DNA of 34,092 nucleotides from Zetaproteobacteria bacterium CG1_02_53_45 (GCA_001871925.1 MNWZ01000108.1:1-34092); one strand, 5' to 3'. Counted from the first letter of the stretch, positions 1-8,528 are shown. Translations and numbers: made by a program. Notes: a model not told the origin generated them from the letters alone.

Positions 1-135
1 CAGCTTACTCACAGCAGCTGGCGTATTAGCAATATCGCCATAGCTCGTAACGTCGCCTCTGCCTTCATCGGCTATAGCAACGGATATGAAAGCCTTGTGG
101 ACATCCAAACCAATAAACCTGATTGTTGCTTGCAT
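1..135 (-). CDS. IS110-family transposase, N-terminal part (cut by window edge)
   Basis: Not in the ORF track because it is cut by the window edge. Reading leftward from an ATG at 135, the frame gives a start typical of IS110-family (DEDD) transposases, with IGLDVHKAFISVAIAD near residue 8; the first catalytic Asp lies in the LDVHK motif. A strong AAGGAGGTGAG ribosome-binding site sits just upstream at about 141-151. These enzymes move circular intermediates, and in the IS110 group target choice is guided by a bridge RNA made from non-coding DNA at the element end. Only about 45 residues are visible, so whether the gene is intact cannot be judged. Confidence 0.85.
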   Translation of the reverse strand, partial: MQATIRFIGLDVHKAFISVAIADEGRGDVTSYGDIANTPAAVSKL

Positions 136-336
136 GGTAACTCACCTCCTTGATTATGGCTCTGCCTTATCAGCAAAGTCCGGTAAGGATAATCCACGCT
201 ACTCAAGGATGGTGAGTTATCCCTTTCCAAGGGGGAGCCATGATGTCTAACGGGGGATCAGTACCCTCGCAAAAAATTCAGTCTTAATGTTTTTTATGCA
301 GAAGTTCCCCGTAAATCCGCGAAGAACCAAAAAAAG
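136..336 (-). other. Non-coding region upstream of the IS110 transposase; candidate bridge-RNA locus
   Basis: No gene is seen in these 200 bases, but they are rich in short inverted repeats. TAACTCACC (138-146) is mirrored by GGTGAGTTA (211-219); GGATAA (187-192) pairs with TTATCC (217-222); CCCTT/AAGGG forms a tight hairpin at 221-233. The first pair covers the transposase ribosome-binding site. In IS110-group elements the DNA upstream of the transposase encodes the bridge RNA, so part of this stretch could be that RNA. The exact left end of the element is not recognisable from one copy. Confidence 0.4.
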
Positions 337-1248
337 CTAGCGTGACACGCGTACGCGAATCACAAAATCCCTTTTACCAATGGACGACTGCCGCGAGAGC
401 AGGGCATTGCCCAGTTTTCCGGCTTCACTCTGTGCTGCAGCAATCGTGACGGTCTGATCCAGCGGCAGGATTAACTCGGTTGCGGCGCCGCTGATTTCCA
501 CGATATCAGACGGTCGCACTTGCGGTGTTGCATTCAAGCGCATGTCGGCCGCATTCGATGGCGGCATGTTCGGATTCCGGGCAGTGCCGAGATCAACCAG
601 CATCTCCTGTCGACCTGTAACCTGTACCGACTTGCGTTGCATCCAGGGCGTAATGCGCACACGCACCTGATCCACTCCGACCGGCCATGCCTGCACCTTG
701 AAACCGGAGGTGATCGGTATCAGCTCGGCGCTGTTCATCGAAACCAGACCGTAACCGGCGAGCCATAAGCGTGTTTCACGGTTCAGTGTCTGCAACGTGC
801 CGACTTCGATGCTGCCGGGTTCATTGGCGGTGATGCGAAGCTGGAAGCTGCTTCTGTTGTTGGAACTGTTGGAGTGGTCGGCCAGCTGAATACGGGCCCA
901 TCCGCCGGGTAGCTGCCCGGCTGAAATGCCGGCCGATGTCAGCGATGCGCCGGAGCTGCTCTCTGAGCGCACATCTTCTATTTCCACTTGGGCCAGAAAC
1001 AGCTGTATCGGTTGATCCAGCTGTTTTATCAGCGCTTTGGCCTGTCTGATATGGCTGACATCATCATCGAGAATAAGGATGCGGCGTGAGGGGATGACGG
1101 CCACCTTGCCCTGCTCTGAAAGCGAGCTTCTGGCGGCATCGGCGGCTTCCTGCATGGGCAGGTAATAGACTTCAATCACTTCGGAAGCGGCAAAAGCAGG
1201 TGTCTGCAGGCAGAGCCACAGTATCAGCCCGGCAAGCAACCGGCTCAC
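337..1248 (-). CDS. Exported protein with secretin N-domain-like region
   Basis: A 303-residue protein with a clear signal peptide (LLAGLILWLCLQTPAFA, cleavage near residue 20). The mature start (EVYYLPMQEAADAARSSL..., then LILDDDVSHIRQAKALIKQLD) has the pattern of the N0/N1 domains of secretins such as GspD/PilQ. The C-terminal secretin beta-barrel is absent, and the rest is a beta-rich domain I do not recognise. It starts at GTG, overlapping the FieF stop by 4 bp (GTGA), so the two genes are probably translated from one message. It may be a periplasmic partner of a secretion or pilus machine; no such genes are nearby. The function is unproven. Confidence 0.75.
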   Translation of the reverse strand: MSRLLAGLILWLCLQTPAFAASEVIEVYYLPMQEAADAARSSLSEQGKVAVIPSRRILILDDDVSHIRQAKALIKQLDQPIQLFLAQVEIEDVRSESSSGASLTSAGISAGQLPGGWARIQLADHSNSSNNRSSFQLRITANEPGSIEVGTLQTLNRETRLWLAGYGLVSMNSAELIPITSGFKVQAWPVGVDQVRVRITPWMQRKSVQVTGRQEMLVDLGTARNPNMPPSNAADMRLNATPQVRPSDIVEISGAATELILPLDQTVTIAAAQSEAGKLGNALLSRQSSIGKRDFVIRVRVSR

Positions 1249-2153
1249 TTTACAAACTCCGCATGAATCTCTTTCAGGCCAGCCGGATCCTCATGGATGA
1301 TGACCTCGCAATCCGGGTATTCTTCCATAATCCGCGCTTCTACATTATCGGCAATGGCATGCGCCTGTCTCAGGCTTAAATGATCATCGAGTTCCAGATG
1401 CAGCTGAATAAATGTTGTGGTGCCGGAGCGGCGCGTACGCAGGTCGTGTAATCCGCGCGTTTCAGGGTGAGCGTTTACAATCGCCTTGATCTGATTACGT
1501 TCTTCAACGGGCAGTTCACGGTCCATCAGCAGATTGAGCGACTCCCGGGCAATATCCCAGGCGCTGTAGAGGATATATCCGGCAATCAGCAGGGCGAAGA
1601 TCGGGTCGAAGCCCGCCCAGCCGTAATAGGCCAGCAGCAGTGCGGCGATGACGCTGCCATTAACCAGCAGGTCGGTTTTGTAATGCAGGCTGTCGGCCTT
1701 GATGGCGGTGGAGCCGGTTTTACTGATCACATGTTTCTGGAACATCAGCAGGCCGATCGTGGCGAGTATGGAGAAGATCATGACGCCGACACCTGTTGCT
1801 ACAGCTTCAACCGGTTTGGGATGCCAGAGGTGCGATATGGCTTCAAGCACGAGAAACAGGGCGGATCCGCTGATGAATGTCGCCTGACCAAGCCCGGCCA
1901 GCGCCTCGGCCTTGCCGTGGCCGAAGCGATGTTCCTTGTCCGCAGGCATCAGTGCATGGCGTACGGCCAGCAGGTTGATGATGGAGGCGGCTGCATCCAG
2001 GCAGGAATCGATCAGCGTAGCCATCAGACTGACCGAACCGGTCAATCCCCAGGCCACGGTTTTGACGATGATCAGCGTCAGGGCGACCAGTGTGGAGGCA
2101 TAGGTTGCCCATCGAAGCAGATTGGCCTTTTGATCCGGCGAAGTATTTCTCAT
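1245..2153 (-). CDS. fieF: Cation diffusion facilitator (FieF/YiiP-like Fe/Zn efflux pump)
   Basis: A 302-residue inner-membrane cation/proton antiporter of the CDF family, about the same length as E. coli FieF (YiiP). The intramembrane metal site is intact: D49 and D53 in LIDSCLDAAAS pair with H157 and D161 in ADSLHYKTDLL, the same DD/HD spacing as YiiP, which exports Zn2+ and Fe2+. The HRFGHGKAE loop (75-83) carries the expected second-site histidines. About six membrane helices are followed by a cytoplasmic ferredoxin-like domain (from about residue 210) with several His/Asp/Glu residues near the end. The metal preference cannot be fixed from sequence. It is transcribed divergently from ampD and leads the small operon with the secretin-like gene. 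Confidence 0.9.
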   Translation of the reverse strand: MRNTSPDQKANLLRWATYASTLVALTLIIVKTVAWGLTGSVSLMATLIDSCLDAAASIINLLAVRHALMPADKEHRFGHGKAEALAGLGQATFISGSALFLVLEAISHLWHPKPVEAVATGVGVMIFSILATIGLLMFQKHVISKTGSTAIKADSLHYKTDLLVNGSVIAALLLAYYGWAGFDPIFALLIAGYILYSAWDIARESLNLLMDRELPVEERNQIKAIVNAHPETRGLHDLRTRRSGTTTFIQLHLELDDHLSLRQAHAIADNVEARIMEEYPDCEVIIHEDPAGLKEIHAEFVK

Positions 2154-2252
2154 GAGCTGATTCTGCCGTAATTTTCCATTGAATAAAGTTACAATTCATT
2201 AATGCCATGTTTCGGGCATGACAATGCTGCCGATGTCTACCATGATAAGGCC

Positions 2253-2795
2253 ATGCGACAGCTGATATCACCACACCGGAATGAACGCCCGCAAGGGGTT
2301 GGCGTTGAGCTGATTGTATTGCATGCGATCAGTTTGCCGGCGGGGCAGTTCGAAACAGATTATATTGATGATCTGTTTATGGGGCGACTGGATTGCACAG
2401 CTCACCCGGATTTTGCTTCGCTCAAAGCCCTGCAGGTGTCGGCGCATTTTATCGTCGATCGTCGCGGCAGGATTACACAGTTTGTCGCCTGCGATCAGCG
2501 CGCCTGGCATGCGGGTGTTTCCCTGTGGCAGGGACGCAGCGCTTGTAACGACTTTGCTATCGGCATTGAAATGATCGGTGATGAACAGCAGCCGTTCACT
2601 GCTGCCCAGTATCGTGAAACAGCTCGTCTGTGCCGCGTGCTGATGCGGCGTTACCCGGCGATTACGCCCGACCATATTGTCGGCCATCAGCATATTGCAC
2701 CGGGGCGTAAGTGGGATCCCGGCATACAGTTTCAATGGGACAGGTTTAAGCGCTCGCTGCAGCGCATCAGGCGCCTGGATATGGAGATTTTATGA
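2253..2795 (+). CDS. ampD: 1,6-anhydro-N-acetylmuramyl-L-alanine amidase AmpD
   Basis: A cytoplasmic zinc amidase that removes the peptide from anhydromuropeptides during cell-wall recycling. The zinc ligands H24 (LIVLHAIS), H145 and D155 (GHQHIAPGRKWDPG) are present, with the typical AmpD stretches SLPAGQF, HPDF and RAWHAGVSLWQGR..CNDFAIGIE. I chose the ATG at 2253 (180 aa) because AAGG lies just before it. The ORF-track start at 2202 has no ribosome-binding site and leaves a leader of under 50 bases after the divergent fieF start, but it cannot be excluded. The stop overlaps the next gene by 4 bp (ATGA). Slt, encoded further right, makes the upstream substrate of the same recycling route. 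Confidence 0.92.
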   Translation: MRQLISPHRNERPQGVGVELIVLHAISLPAGQFETDYIDDLFMGRLDCTAHPDFASLKALQVSAHFIVDRRGRITQFVACDQRAWHAGVSLWQGRSACNDFAIGIEMIGDEQQPFTAAQYRETARLCRVLMRRYPAITPDHIVGHQHIAPGRKWDPGIQFQWDRFKRSLQRIRRLDMEIL

Positions 2796-3448
2796 CACGT
2801 TTGCTGGATCTGTTTGCATCGATGAATCAACTGCCGCCGCCGGTGGCGCGCGAACTTGCCGGACTCAAGACGATGAAGGTGCCGAAAGGCACCGTGCTGT
2901 TTCGCGATGGCGATGCCTGCCAGGGTTATGTGTTTGTGCTCGATGGTTCTGTGCGGGTGCAGAAGATGGATCCCGAAGGGCGGGAGATTGTGCTCTACCG
3001 CGTGGAGGACGGGCAGACCTGTATGCTGACCACCTCCTGCCTGCTTGGCGGCAAGGCTTACCCGGCTGAAGGTATTGCCGAGGTGGATACGGAGCTGGCC
3101 ATGATTCCGGCCAAACGTTTTGATGAACTGCTGGCTGACAGCGCTTTTCGCAAGTTTGCGCTGGCTATGATTTCCGATCGAATTGCCGATCTGATGGCGC
3201 TGATCGAAGATGTTGCCTTCGGGCGCATGGATGCGCGGCTGGCGCGGCGGCTGATGGAGCTCGATGACGGCAGCCATATACTCAGGCTGACGCATCAGCA
3301 GCTGGCCACGGAGCTGGGCACGGCGCGTGAAGTGATCAGCCGGATTCTGAAAGATTTTGAGCGGCGCAGGCATGTGCTGCTCGGACGCGGTTCGGTGACG
3401 CTGAAAGATCCTGATGCGCTATGGCACATTGCCTCCGTGGATGTGTGA
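2792..3448 (+). CDS. Crp/Fnr-family transcription regulator
   Basis: A 218-residue protein with an N-terminal cyclic-nucleotide-type beta-barrel sensor (about 10-120; VPKGTVLFRDGDACQGYVFV, then GREIVLYRVEDGQTC) and a C-terminal Crp-type winged helix (about 150-210; LTHQQLATELGTAREVISRIL). The N-terminal Cys cluster needed for an Fnr 4Fe-4S cluster is missing. Three cysteines fall in the sensor domain, two of them in TCMLTTSC, which could suit thiol or metal sensing, but that is a guess. The ATG overlaps the ampD stop, so it is translated from the ampD message. The target genes are unknown; the adjacent DUF2892 gene is one candidate. Confidence 0.9.
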   Translation: MTRLLDLFASMNQLPPPVARELAGLKTMKVPKGTVLFRDGDACQGYVFVLDGSVRVQKMDPEGREIVLYRVEDGQTCMLTTSCLLGGKAYPAEGIAEVDTELAMIPAKRFDELLADSAFRKFALAMISDRIADLMALIEDVAFGRMDARLARRLMELDDGSHILRLTHQQLATELGTAREVISRILKDFERRRHVLLGRGSVTLKDPDALWHIASVDV

Positions 3449-3516
3449 TAATATCACGGTTTAATAATATCTACCGTTCTACAATGCTGACATCAAATAA
3501 CCATAGGAGGTTAGTG

Positions 3517-3714
3517 ATGAAAGAAAATGTAGGTGGTCTTGACCGTTTTTTCAGACTTGCGTTCGGCGCAGTTCTCATTGGATTTGGTACTGTTTTCGGA
3601 CTGTTCGCCCCCTGGTCATACATCGTTGGCGGTGTTCTGGTGGCAACGGCATTGATTGGCTTCTGCCCCTTATACCCCATGATCGGCTTCAGCTCCTGTG
3701 GAGCTGATGACTGA
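3517..3714 (+). CDS. Small membrane protein, DUF2892 (YgaP transmembrane-type)
   Basis: A 65-residue protein starting MKENVGGLDRFFRL, the signature opening of DUF2892 proteins, followed by two hydrophobic helices (FGAVLIGFGTVFGLF and YIVGGVLVATALIGFCPLY). The family matches the membrane part of the YgaP rhodanese. It often stands alone and is linked loosely to sulfur or thiol metabolism; no precise function is known. The ATG at 3517 follows a strong TAGGAGG site at 3504-3510; the track start at 3421 would lie inside the upstream regulator. A Cys in GFCPLYP and another near the C-terminus (SSCGADD) are typical. It may be controlled by the Crp/Fnr protein just upstream. Confidence 0.87.
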   Translation: MKENVGGLDRFFRLAFGAVLIGFGTVFGLFAPWSYIVGGVLVATALIGFCPLYPMIGFSSCGADD

Positions 3715-3736
3715 TACACGCGTTTAGGACATACAA

Positions 3737-3762
3737 AAAAAGCGCCCTTCAGGGCCGTTTTC
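3737..3762 (+). terminator. Probable intrinsic terminator after the DUF2892 gene
   Basis: The hairpin GCCC-TTCA-GGGC at 3744-3755 has an A-run before it and TTTT after it. The stem is only 4 bp plus flanking A/T pairing, so it is modest. It lies 30 bases after the DUF2892 stop and before the next plus-strand gene. Confidence 0.5.
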
Positions 3763-3834
3763 TTGTTGCTGACTCGTGCTCAGCTGTAATGTGCTACACT
3801 AAAACCAGCTCTTGATGGACCAGAGGGGGGTGAA

Positions 3835-5025
3835 ATGTCGCTGTTTGAAATACTTGTTTTTTTGGCAGCACTGTCGGTTCCATTGACGATGATGTTTGTC
3901 CATGATTTCCGTATCGCACGTCAGGCCGGTGTGGGCGTTTTCGAGCTGCCCGCCTGGTTTAACCGTTACTGCACCCTGCTTGTGTTGACCACTGTGTATG
4001 GCGGCATCTATTACGTGTTGCTTATGCTTTATATGCATGGTTATCTCGATAATAACCAGAGTGTAAACCTGTATGGGCGCGATGATTTTTTTGTGCCCAC
4101 GGCCTGTATATCGACGCTGAGTATTCTGCTGTTCGGTTATATTTTGCAGGCGGATAACGCCTTTTATCTGGCGTCGTTGCGCTCCGGGGCGGATCAGACG
4201 GTAGCCCGCCGCGATCTGATTTTCAGGACATTCCGCTCGGTCAGTATCGGCCAGATTGCGCCGGGCATATTCTATCCGCTATCTGTCTCGCTTTGGGCGC
4301 TGCATGGAGCATGGCTGTATAATATCTACAATATTGTCATGCGGGCGAGCAATCAGGATCTGATGCCGAGGGTCTTCTTTTCGGGGGCAGTGCGCATGAT
4401 CGCCGTACTGTTCGCCTCTGTGCTGATTTATGCGGTTTATCAGGCGATGTTCAAACCCTATCGGGAGTCTGATGGCGCCAACAGTGAAGCGCTGGTGGTT
4501 GAAAACAGAGGGGCTGCCTCAATGCTGGTGGCGCTGGCGTTGTTAACCGGCTTTTTCCCGATACAGGCTGTTGAGATAACATGGCAGAAACTCAAAAGTT
4601 CAGAGGTGATGGGGGCTGTTTTCACGCCGGAGGCAACACTTTCCATGAGCTATATTCAGGGCATGAACAGCTTTATGCGTGAGCGCCTGTTTGAGGAGGG
4701 GGTGGTTGATATCCACCAGCTGGCAACGCTTGGTAAACGACGCGACCTGCTGCATTCCCGCATACAGAACCTGGTCTCGGATGAACAGCTCAATGACTGG
4801 GTGGATCAGGCGAAGCTGTTGCTGCTGATTCAGCAACCCGAGCTTCTGCTGGCCCTGCGCTCTATGGGTGTTCGTGGTTTGAAGCAGCTGGATCAACTGG
4901 TGAAGCCGGAAAACAGCGCTCAGGTGGAGCAATTGCTTCTGCAGGCTGATGAGAAGTCGGGCCTGCGCACGTTTATTCAGGGATATACTCTGGTGCCCGG
5001 CACTGCTGAGCAGTCAGCTCAGTAG
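3835..5025 (+). CDS. Integral membrane protein of unknown function
   Basis: 396 residues; I do not recognise the family. Six hydrophobic segments can be seen, at about residues 3-22, 45-70, 88-110, 138-165, 183-205 and 228-248. They are followed by a soluble, leucine-rich, helical C-terminal half (about 255-396) without Cys clusters or nucleotide motifs. An acidic loop (YGRDDFF) lies between helices 2 and 3. The start is supported by an AGGGGGG run just before the ATG. It stands alone, running toward rlmN with only 7 bp between the convergent stops. A membrane sensor or transporter-associated role is possible but not supported by any motif. Confidence 0.75.
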   Translation: MSLFEILVFLAALSVPLTMMFVHDFRIARQAGVGVFELPAWFNRYCTLLVLTTVYGGIYYVLLMLYMHGYLDNNQSVNLYGRDDFFVPTACISTLSILLFGYILQADNAFYLASLRSGADQTVARRDLIFRTFRSVSIGQIAPGIFYPLSVSLWALHGAWLYNIYNIVMRASNQDLMPRVFFSGAVRMIAVLFASVLIYAVYQAMFKPYRESDGANSEALVVENRGAASMLVALALLTGFFPIQAVEITWQKLKSSEVMGAVFTPEATLSMSYIQGMNSFMRERLFEEGVVDIHQLATLGKRRDLLHSRIQNLVSDEQLNDWVDQAKLLLLIQQPELLLALRSMGVRGLKQLDQLVKPENSAQVEQLLLQADEKSGLRTFIQGYTLVPGTAEQSAQ

Positions 5026-5032
5026 ACGAGCT

Positions 5033-6079
5033 TCAAGCGCTCTTTTTCCGCCGCTTCACAGTTTCTGTTTTCAATTGGCCGCAGGCGGCTGAAATATCAC
5101 GGCCGCGTGATTCGCGAACCACGGCAATGATTGAAGCATCCACCAGTACCTCGCGGAATGCCGATACAGCAGCAGCTTGCGGACTGGCATAGATCGCTCC
5201 CGGATAGGGGTTAAACGGCAGCAGGTTGACGGTACAGCCGAGTCCGGCCACCAGTTCACACAGGCGTCTGGCATCTGCAATGGAGTCATTGACCCCGGCC
5301 AGCATGACATATTCGATCAATACACGTTTGTTGCCGCGCGCCTTGATATAATCACGCACAGCCTGCATCAGCTCGGCGATGGGGTATTTGCGATTGATCG
5401 GAATCACCCGGTCGCGTACTTCATCTGTTGTGGCATTGAGTGACACCGCCAGATTGCACGGTAGTTCATCTTCGATCATGCGGTAGATAGCCGGCACCAG
5501 TCCGGAAGTGGAGAGGGTGAGCCGGTTGGGTGAGAAGGCCATGCCTTTGGGATCGGTAGCGATGCGTACGAACTGGGCTACGTCTGCATAATTATGCAGC
5601 GGTTCGCCCATGCCCATCAGCACCAGATTGCGCACATTGCCATCGCTGAAACGTTGTCCGGCCATGACTTCAGCGACCATTTCCGCGGCAGTCAGGTTAC
5701 GGGTAAGTCCTGCCGTGGCCGTGAGGCAGAACGTGCAGCCGACGGCGCAGCCGACCTGAGTGGAAATGCACTGGGTGAGCCGGCCGGGCCCCTGAATCAG
5801 AACGGTTTCCACCTCTTTTCCATCGGGCATTTTCAGCAGCAGTTTGCGTGTACCGTCCTCAGCCAGTTGCGAGGCAGTGCACTCCGGTTCAAACGTGGAA
5901 ACATGTTCAGCCAGAAAGTTCGCCAGCGCCAGCGGGATACCTTCGATGGCAGTTAAATCCGTATTATGATAGCGAAACAGCGATGCCAGAATTTTCTCGG
6001 CATGCACGGGTTTAGCTCCGGCCTGCAGGCAGAGTTCAATGAGTTGTTCATGGCGTAGGCCGAGGAGTTCTGTTTTCAT
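5033..6079 (-). CDS. rlmN: 23S rRNA/tRNA adenine C2-methyltransferase RlmN
   Basis: A 348-residue radical-SAM enzyme that methylates C2 of A2503 in 23S rRNA and of A37 in some tRNAs. The radical-SAM cysteines are C111, C115 and C118 in GCAVGCTFCLTA. The resolving cysteine sits near the C-terminus at C333 (AACGQLK). GMGEPLHNY and LSTSG are further family motifs. Its length is normal for the family. It starts only about 20 bases after the T-run of the fdxA terminator, with no obvious ribosome-binding site, so its promoter must overlap that terminator or it depends on read-through. Confidence 0.95.
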   Translation of the reverse strand: MKTELLGLRHEQLIELCLQAGAKPVHAEKILASLFRYHNTDLTAIEGIPLALANFLAEHVSTFEPECTASQLAEDGTRKLLLKMPDGKEVETVLIQGPGRLTQCISTQVGCAVGCTFCLTATAGLTRNLTAAEMVAEVMAGQRFSDGNVRNLVLMGMGEPLHNYADVAQFVRIATDPKGMAFSPNRLTLSTSGLVPAIYRMIEDELPCNLAVSLNATTDEVRDRVIPINRKYPIAELMQAVRDYIKARGNKRVLIEYVMLAGVNDSIADARRLCELVAGLGCTVNLLPFNPYPGAIYASPQAAAVSAFREVLVDASIIAVVRESRGRDISAACGQLKTETVKRRKKSA

Positions 6080-6100
6080 GATAAGCGTTCAATGCGCGGA

Positions 6101-6136
6101 TAAAAAAAGCGCATGTGTAGCTGGCCACACATGCGC
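6101..6136 (-). terminator. Intrinsic terminator downstream of fdxA
   Basis: On the minus strand a perfect 10-bp stem (GCGCATGTGT paired with ACACATGCGC, 8-base loop) is followed directly by seven T residues. It lies about 25 bp after the fdxA stop and about 20 bp before the rlmN start. Confidence 0.85.
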
Positions 6137-6161
6137 TCTGTTATCGATAGGGCGAAGCGGA

Positions 6162-6506
6162 TCAGAGGCCGTATTTCGCCTTGTTGGCGGATACTTCTTC
6201 TGCTGAAGGCGGCGTATGATCTTTAACTACGGCCAGATCAAATGCGTCACGGTCCGTGTCGCACAGCTCATTCAGGACGATGTCGGCATCAAATACTTCC
6301 GGCACATCTTCTTCAGGGTAGATCGCTTCCCAGGGGCATTCCGGCTCACATACAGCACAGTCTATGCACTCCTCCGGAGAGATATAGAGCATATTCGGTG
6401 TTTCGTCGTTGATCTCTTTCGGCTGGTAGAAGCAGTCAACCGGACAAACGGCTACACATGCAGTATCTACACAATCTTTACACAGCTGGGTGACAACAAA
6501 GGCCAT
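6162..6506 (-). CDS. fdxA: 7Fe ferredoxin (3Fe-4S plus 4Fe-4S), FdxA type
   Basis: A 114-residue soluble electron carrier. Cysteines C9, C17 and C21 with intervening C12 ([18 protein letters not shown]), followed by [17 protein letters not shown], match the Azotobacter FdI type, which carries one 3Fe-4S and one 4Fe-4S cluster. The acidic linker and the C-terminal tail (to residue 114) match the usual length. GAGGTAA upstream supports the start. It is a single gene with its own strong terminator. The physiological partner cannot be inferred here. Confidence 0.93.
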   Translation of the reverse strand: MAFVVTQLCKDCVDTACVAVCPVDCFYQPKEINDETPNMLYISPEECIDCAVCEPECPWEAIYPEEDVPEVFDADIVLNELCDTDRDAFDLAVVKDHTPPSAEEVSANKAKYGL

Positions 6507-6584
6507 GAGCGTTTACCTCACAATTCAAATTGGCGACGGAAGCTAGCAACTGGTTGCAGCAATGGCTACTGCTACCGATTACGG

Positions 6585-8528
6585 TTATTGATTCAGGCTG
6601 ACCTGCTGCTCCCGGTTCAGGCGCGTGATCAGGCTGGACGGCGTTTTTTCCTGCCTCCACTCATACACCGAGACAAAGGCCATCACCTGCTGCACATATT
6701 GGCGGGTTTCATTGAACGGGATGGCTTCGACCCAGGCTTCGGGTGCATCGAACGGCGTGCGCTGCAGCCATGTGTTAACGCGGTGAGGGCCGGCATTATA
6801 GGCGGCGGCAGCCAGTGCCAGGCTGCCAAAACGTTCTTTCTGTTCGACCAGATAGGCAGAGCCGAGCTGAATATTGGTAGCCGGAGAAAAGAGATCGGGA
6901 TGCCGGCTCTTCAGCTTCAGTTTTATGGCCGTGGCTCTTGCCGTTTTCGGCATCAGTTGCATCAGGCCACGGGCGCCGACATAAGAGGTCGCCTGGATAT
7001 TAAATGCCGATTCCTGACGGATGATACTCCAGATCGCCGAGGGACTAAGACCGGTGTCCGTTGATGCCTGTACGACATCTTTTCCATGTGCAAGTGGAAA
7101 ACGGCTCTCCAGCGCATCAAGTCGGTCCGCCTTGAAGGCGGCGCGAATCACCTGATCATGCCATTGCCACGATGCGGCCAGAGTGGCGGCAGTTTCCCAA
7201 GTGTCTTCCTGTGAGCCGGCCAGGGCAAAGTGCCATTCACGACTGGCTTTATTATTATTGCCCAGTTGCAGCCATTCATAAGCACGAATAATCGCCGGTT
7301 TCGAGGAGAGGGCGGTCAGTTCGGCTTCTGAAGCCTGAAAGCTGTCCGACGACATCTGTAGTGGCAGCCCCAGTCGTTCGGCGCTGAGAAAGCTGTAATA
7401 GCCTCGTAAAACGGCAAGTTTAGCATACAGTGGGGCAGCAGCTTCTTTTTCCCCCAGCATTTCCAGCGCCCGGGCTTTCCAGTAGGACCAGTTACTCTCC
7501 TGCTGCTCATTTTGCGGCATGGCATCAATCACCTGCATGGCTTTTTGCCACTCCTGATTGAGAATGTGCAGCCGAGCCTGCCAGGCGCGTGTATCTTCAT
7601 CCTGATCGGCAACAGGCAGTGCATTGAGCCAACCGGCAGCCAGTTGCATATGCTGTCTGGCCGCACGCAGCGCGATGTCTTTTTCTACAAGGCTGTAAAA
7701 TGAGGAGCTGATGCCCTGATCTGCTGTTGTTCTGACCAGTTGCAGGCTGTCCCATGCCTTGACCGGATCTATCCTGGACAGGCGATTCAGTCCGTCTGCT
7801 AGTATCATTCGGGAAGCAGTGATGTTGATGCCGGCCGGCCACTGTGCAAGTTGTTGTTCAGGCTGTTTTTGTACATTTTGCCAGTAATTCAACCATTGCT
7901 GTTGTGCTTTCGGCAGTGCTTTGGCCACTTCTTTTGCCTGTTTCCACTGGCCTTGCAGTGCAAGTCTGTCAATACGTGCCCAGCGCTCCGCCTGAGTGGG
8001 GTGCCCCTGCTTCAACCAGTTCTGCTGCAACGCTTCGGCAAATTCGGAGACCTTATGACCTTTTATCCAGTTCTCCGAGAACTGCTGCAGGGCGCGCTCT
8101 TTGGCACCGTTATGCCAGCTGCTGACCATGAAAATTTCAGGTAAGCGTTTGATATCCGCCGGGTCTTTTTCAAACTGTTGCGAGATTTTTGACCACTGTT
8201 TACGTTTGGCCAGATCTTCTATCCAGGCTACTCGCAGGTTAATGGTTTCCGGCACATCGGCATGCTGCGCAATGACCTTGATCGCCAATGCATCATGACC
8301 CTGTTTAAGTTCTTCACGGGCTTGCCAGATATCGAGGTAAGCGGTGAGCGGGTAATCTGCCAGTTTGGCTTTTAAACCATGGAAGCTTTCCATGTTGTTC
8401 TTGTCCAGAGCGTTGCGGGCTTGTTCAAACCACTGCCGTTGCTGCTCAATGGAGACAGTATTGGCACTAGCCTGTGTCCACGGAACACATGCCAGCATCA
8501 GAACAACCATCATCACAACAAAACGCAT
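6585..8528 (-). CDS. slt: Soluble lytic murein transglycosylase Slt70
   Basis: A periplasmic enzyme that cleaves peptidoglycan strands to anhydromuropeptides. I place the start at the ATG at 8528 (647 aa, close to E. coli Slt70), where a signal peptide begins (MRFVVMMVVLMLACVPW..., cleavage near ASA). The track's 58-residue extension to 8702 has no signal character and overlaps the upstream ferredoxin gene. The long helical superhelix domain occupies about residues 25-460. The catalytic domain follows, with the catalytic Glu in IIRQESAFN and the motifs GLMQLMP and AAAAYNAGPHRV. It lies 91 bp after the last gene of the B12 array and could be partly co-transcribed. Confidence 0.93.
   Translation of the reverse strand: MRFVVMMVVLMLACVPWTQASANTVSIEQQRQWFEQARNALDKNNMESFHGLKAKLADYPLTAYLDIWQAREELKQGHDALAIKVIAQHADVPETINLRVAWIEDLAKRKQWSKISQQFEKDPADIKRLPEIFMVSSWHNGAKERALQQFSENWIKGHKVSEFAEALQQNWLKQGHPTQAERWARIDRLALQGQWKQAKEVAKALPKAQQQWLNYWQNVQKQPEQQLAQWPAGINITASRMILADGLNRLSRIDPVKAWDSLQLVRTTADQGISSSFYSLVEKDIALRAARQHMQLAAGWLNALPVADQDEDTRAWQARLHILNQEWQKAMQVIDAMPQNEQQESNWSYWKARALEMLGEKEAAAPLYAKLAVLRGYYSFLSAERLGLPLQMSSDSFQASEAELTALSSKPAIIRAYEWLQLGNNNKASREWHFALAGSQEDTWETAATLAASWQWHDQVIRAAFKADRLDALESRFPLAHGKDVVQASTDTGLSPSAIWSIIRQESAFNIQATSYVGARGLMQLMPKTARATAIKLKLKSRHPDLFSPATNIQLGSAYLVEQKERFGSLALAAAAYNAGPHRVNTWLQRTPFDAPEAWVEAIPFNETRQYVQQVMAFVSVYEWRQEKTPSSLITRLNREQQVSLNQ

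Noticed and set aside
2202-2252. Longer ampD start at 2202
   Set aside because: There is no ribosome-binding site and a very short divergent intergenic gap; the ATG at 2253 has AAGG before it. Not fully excluded.
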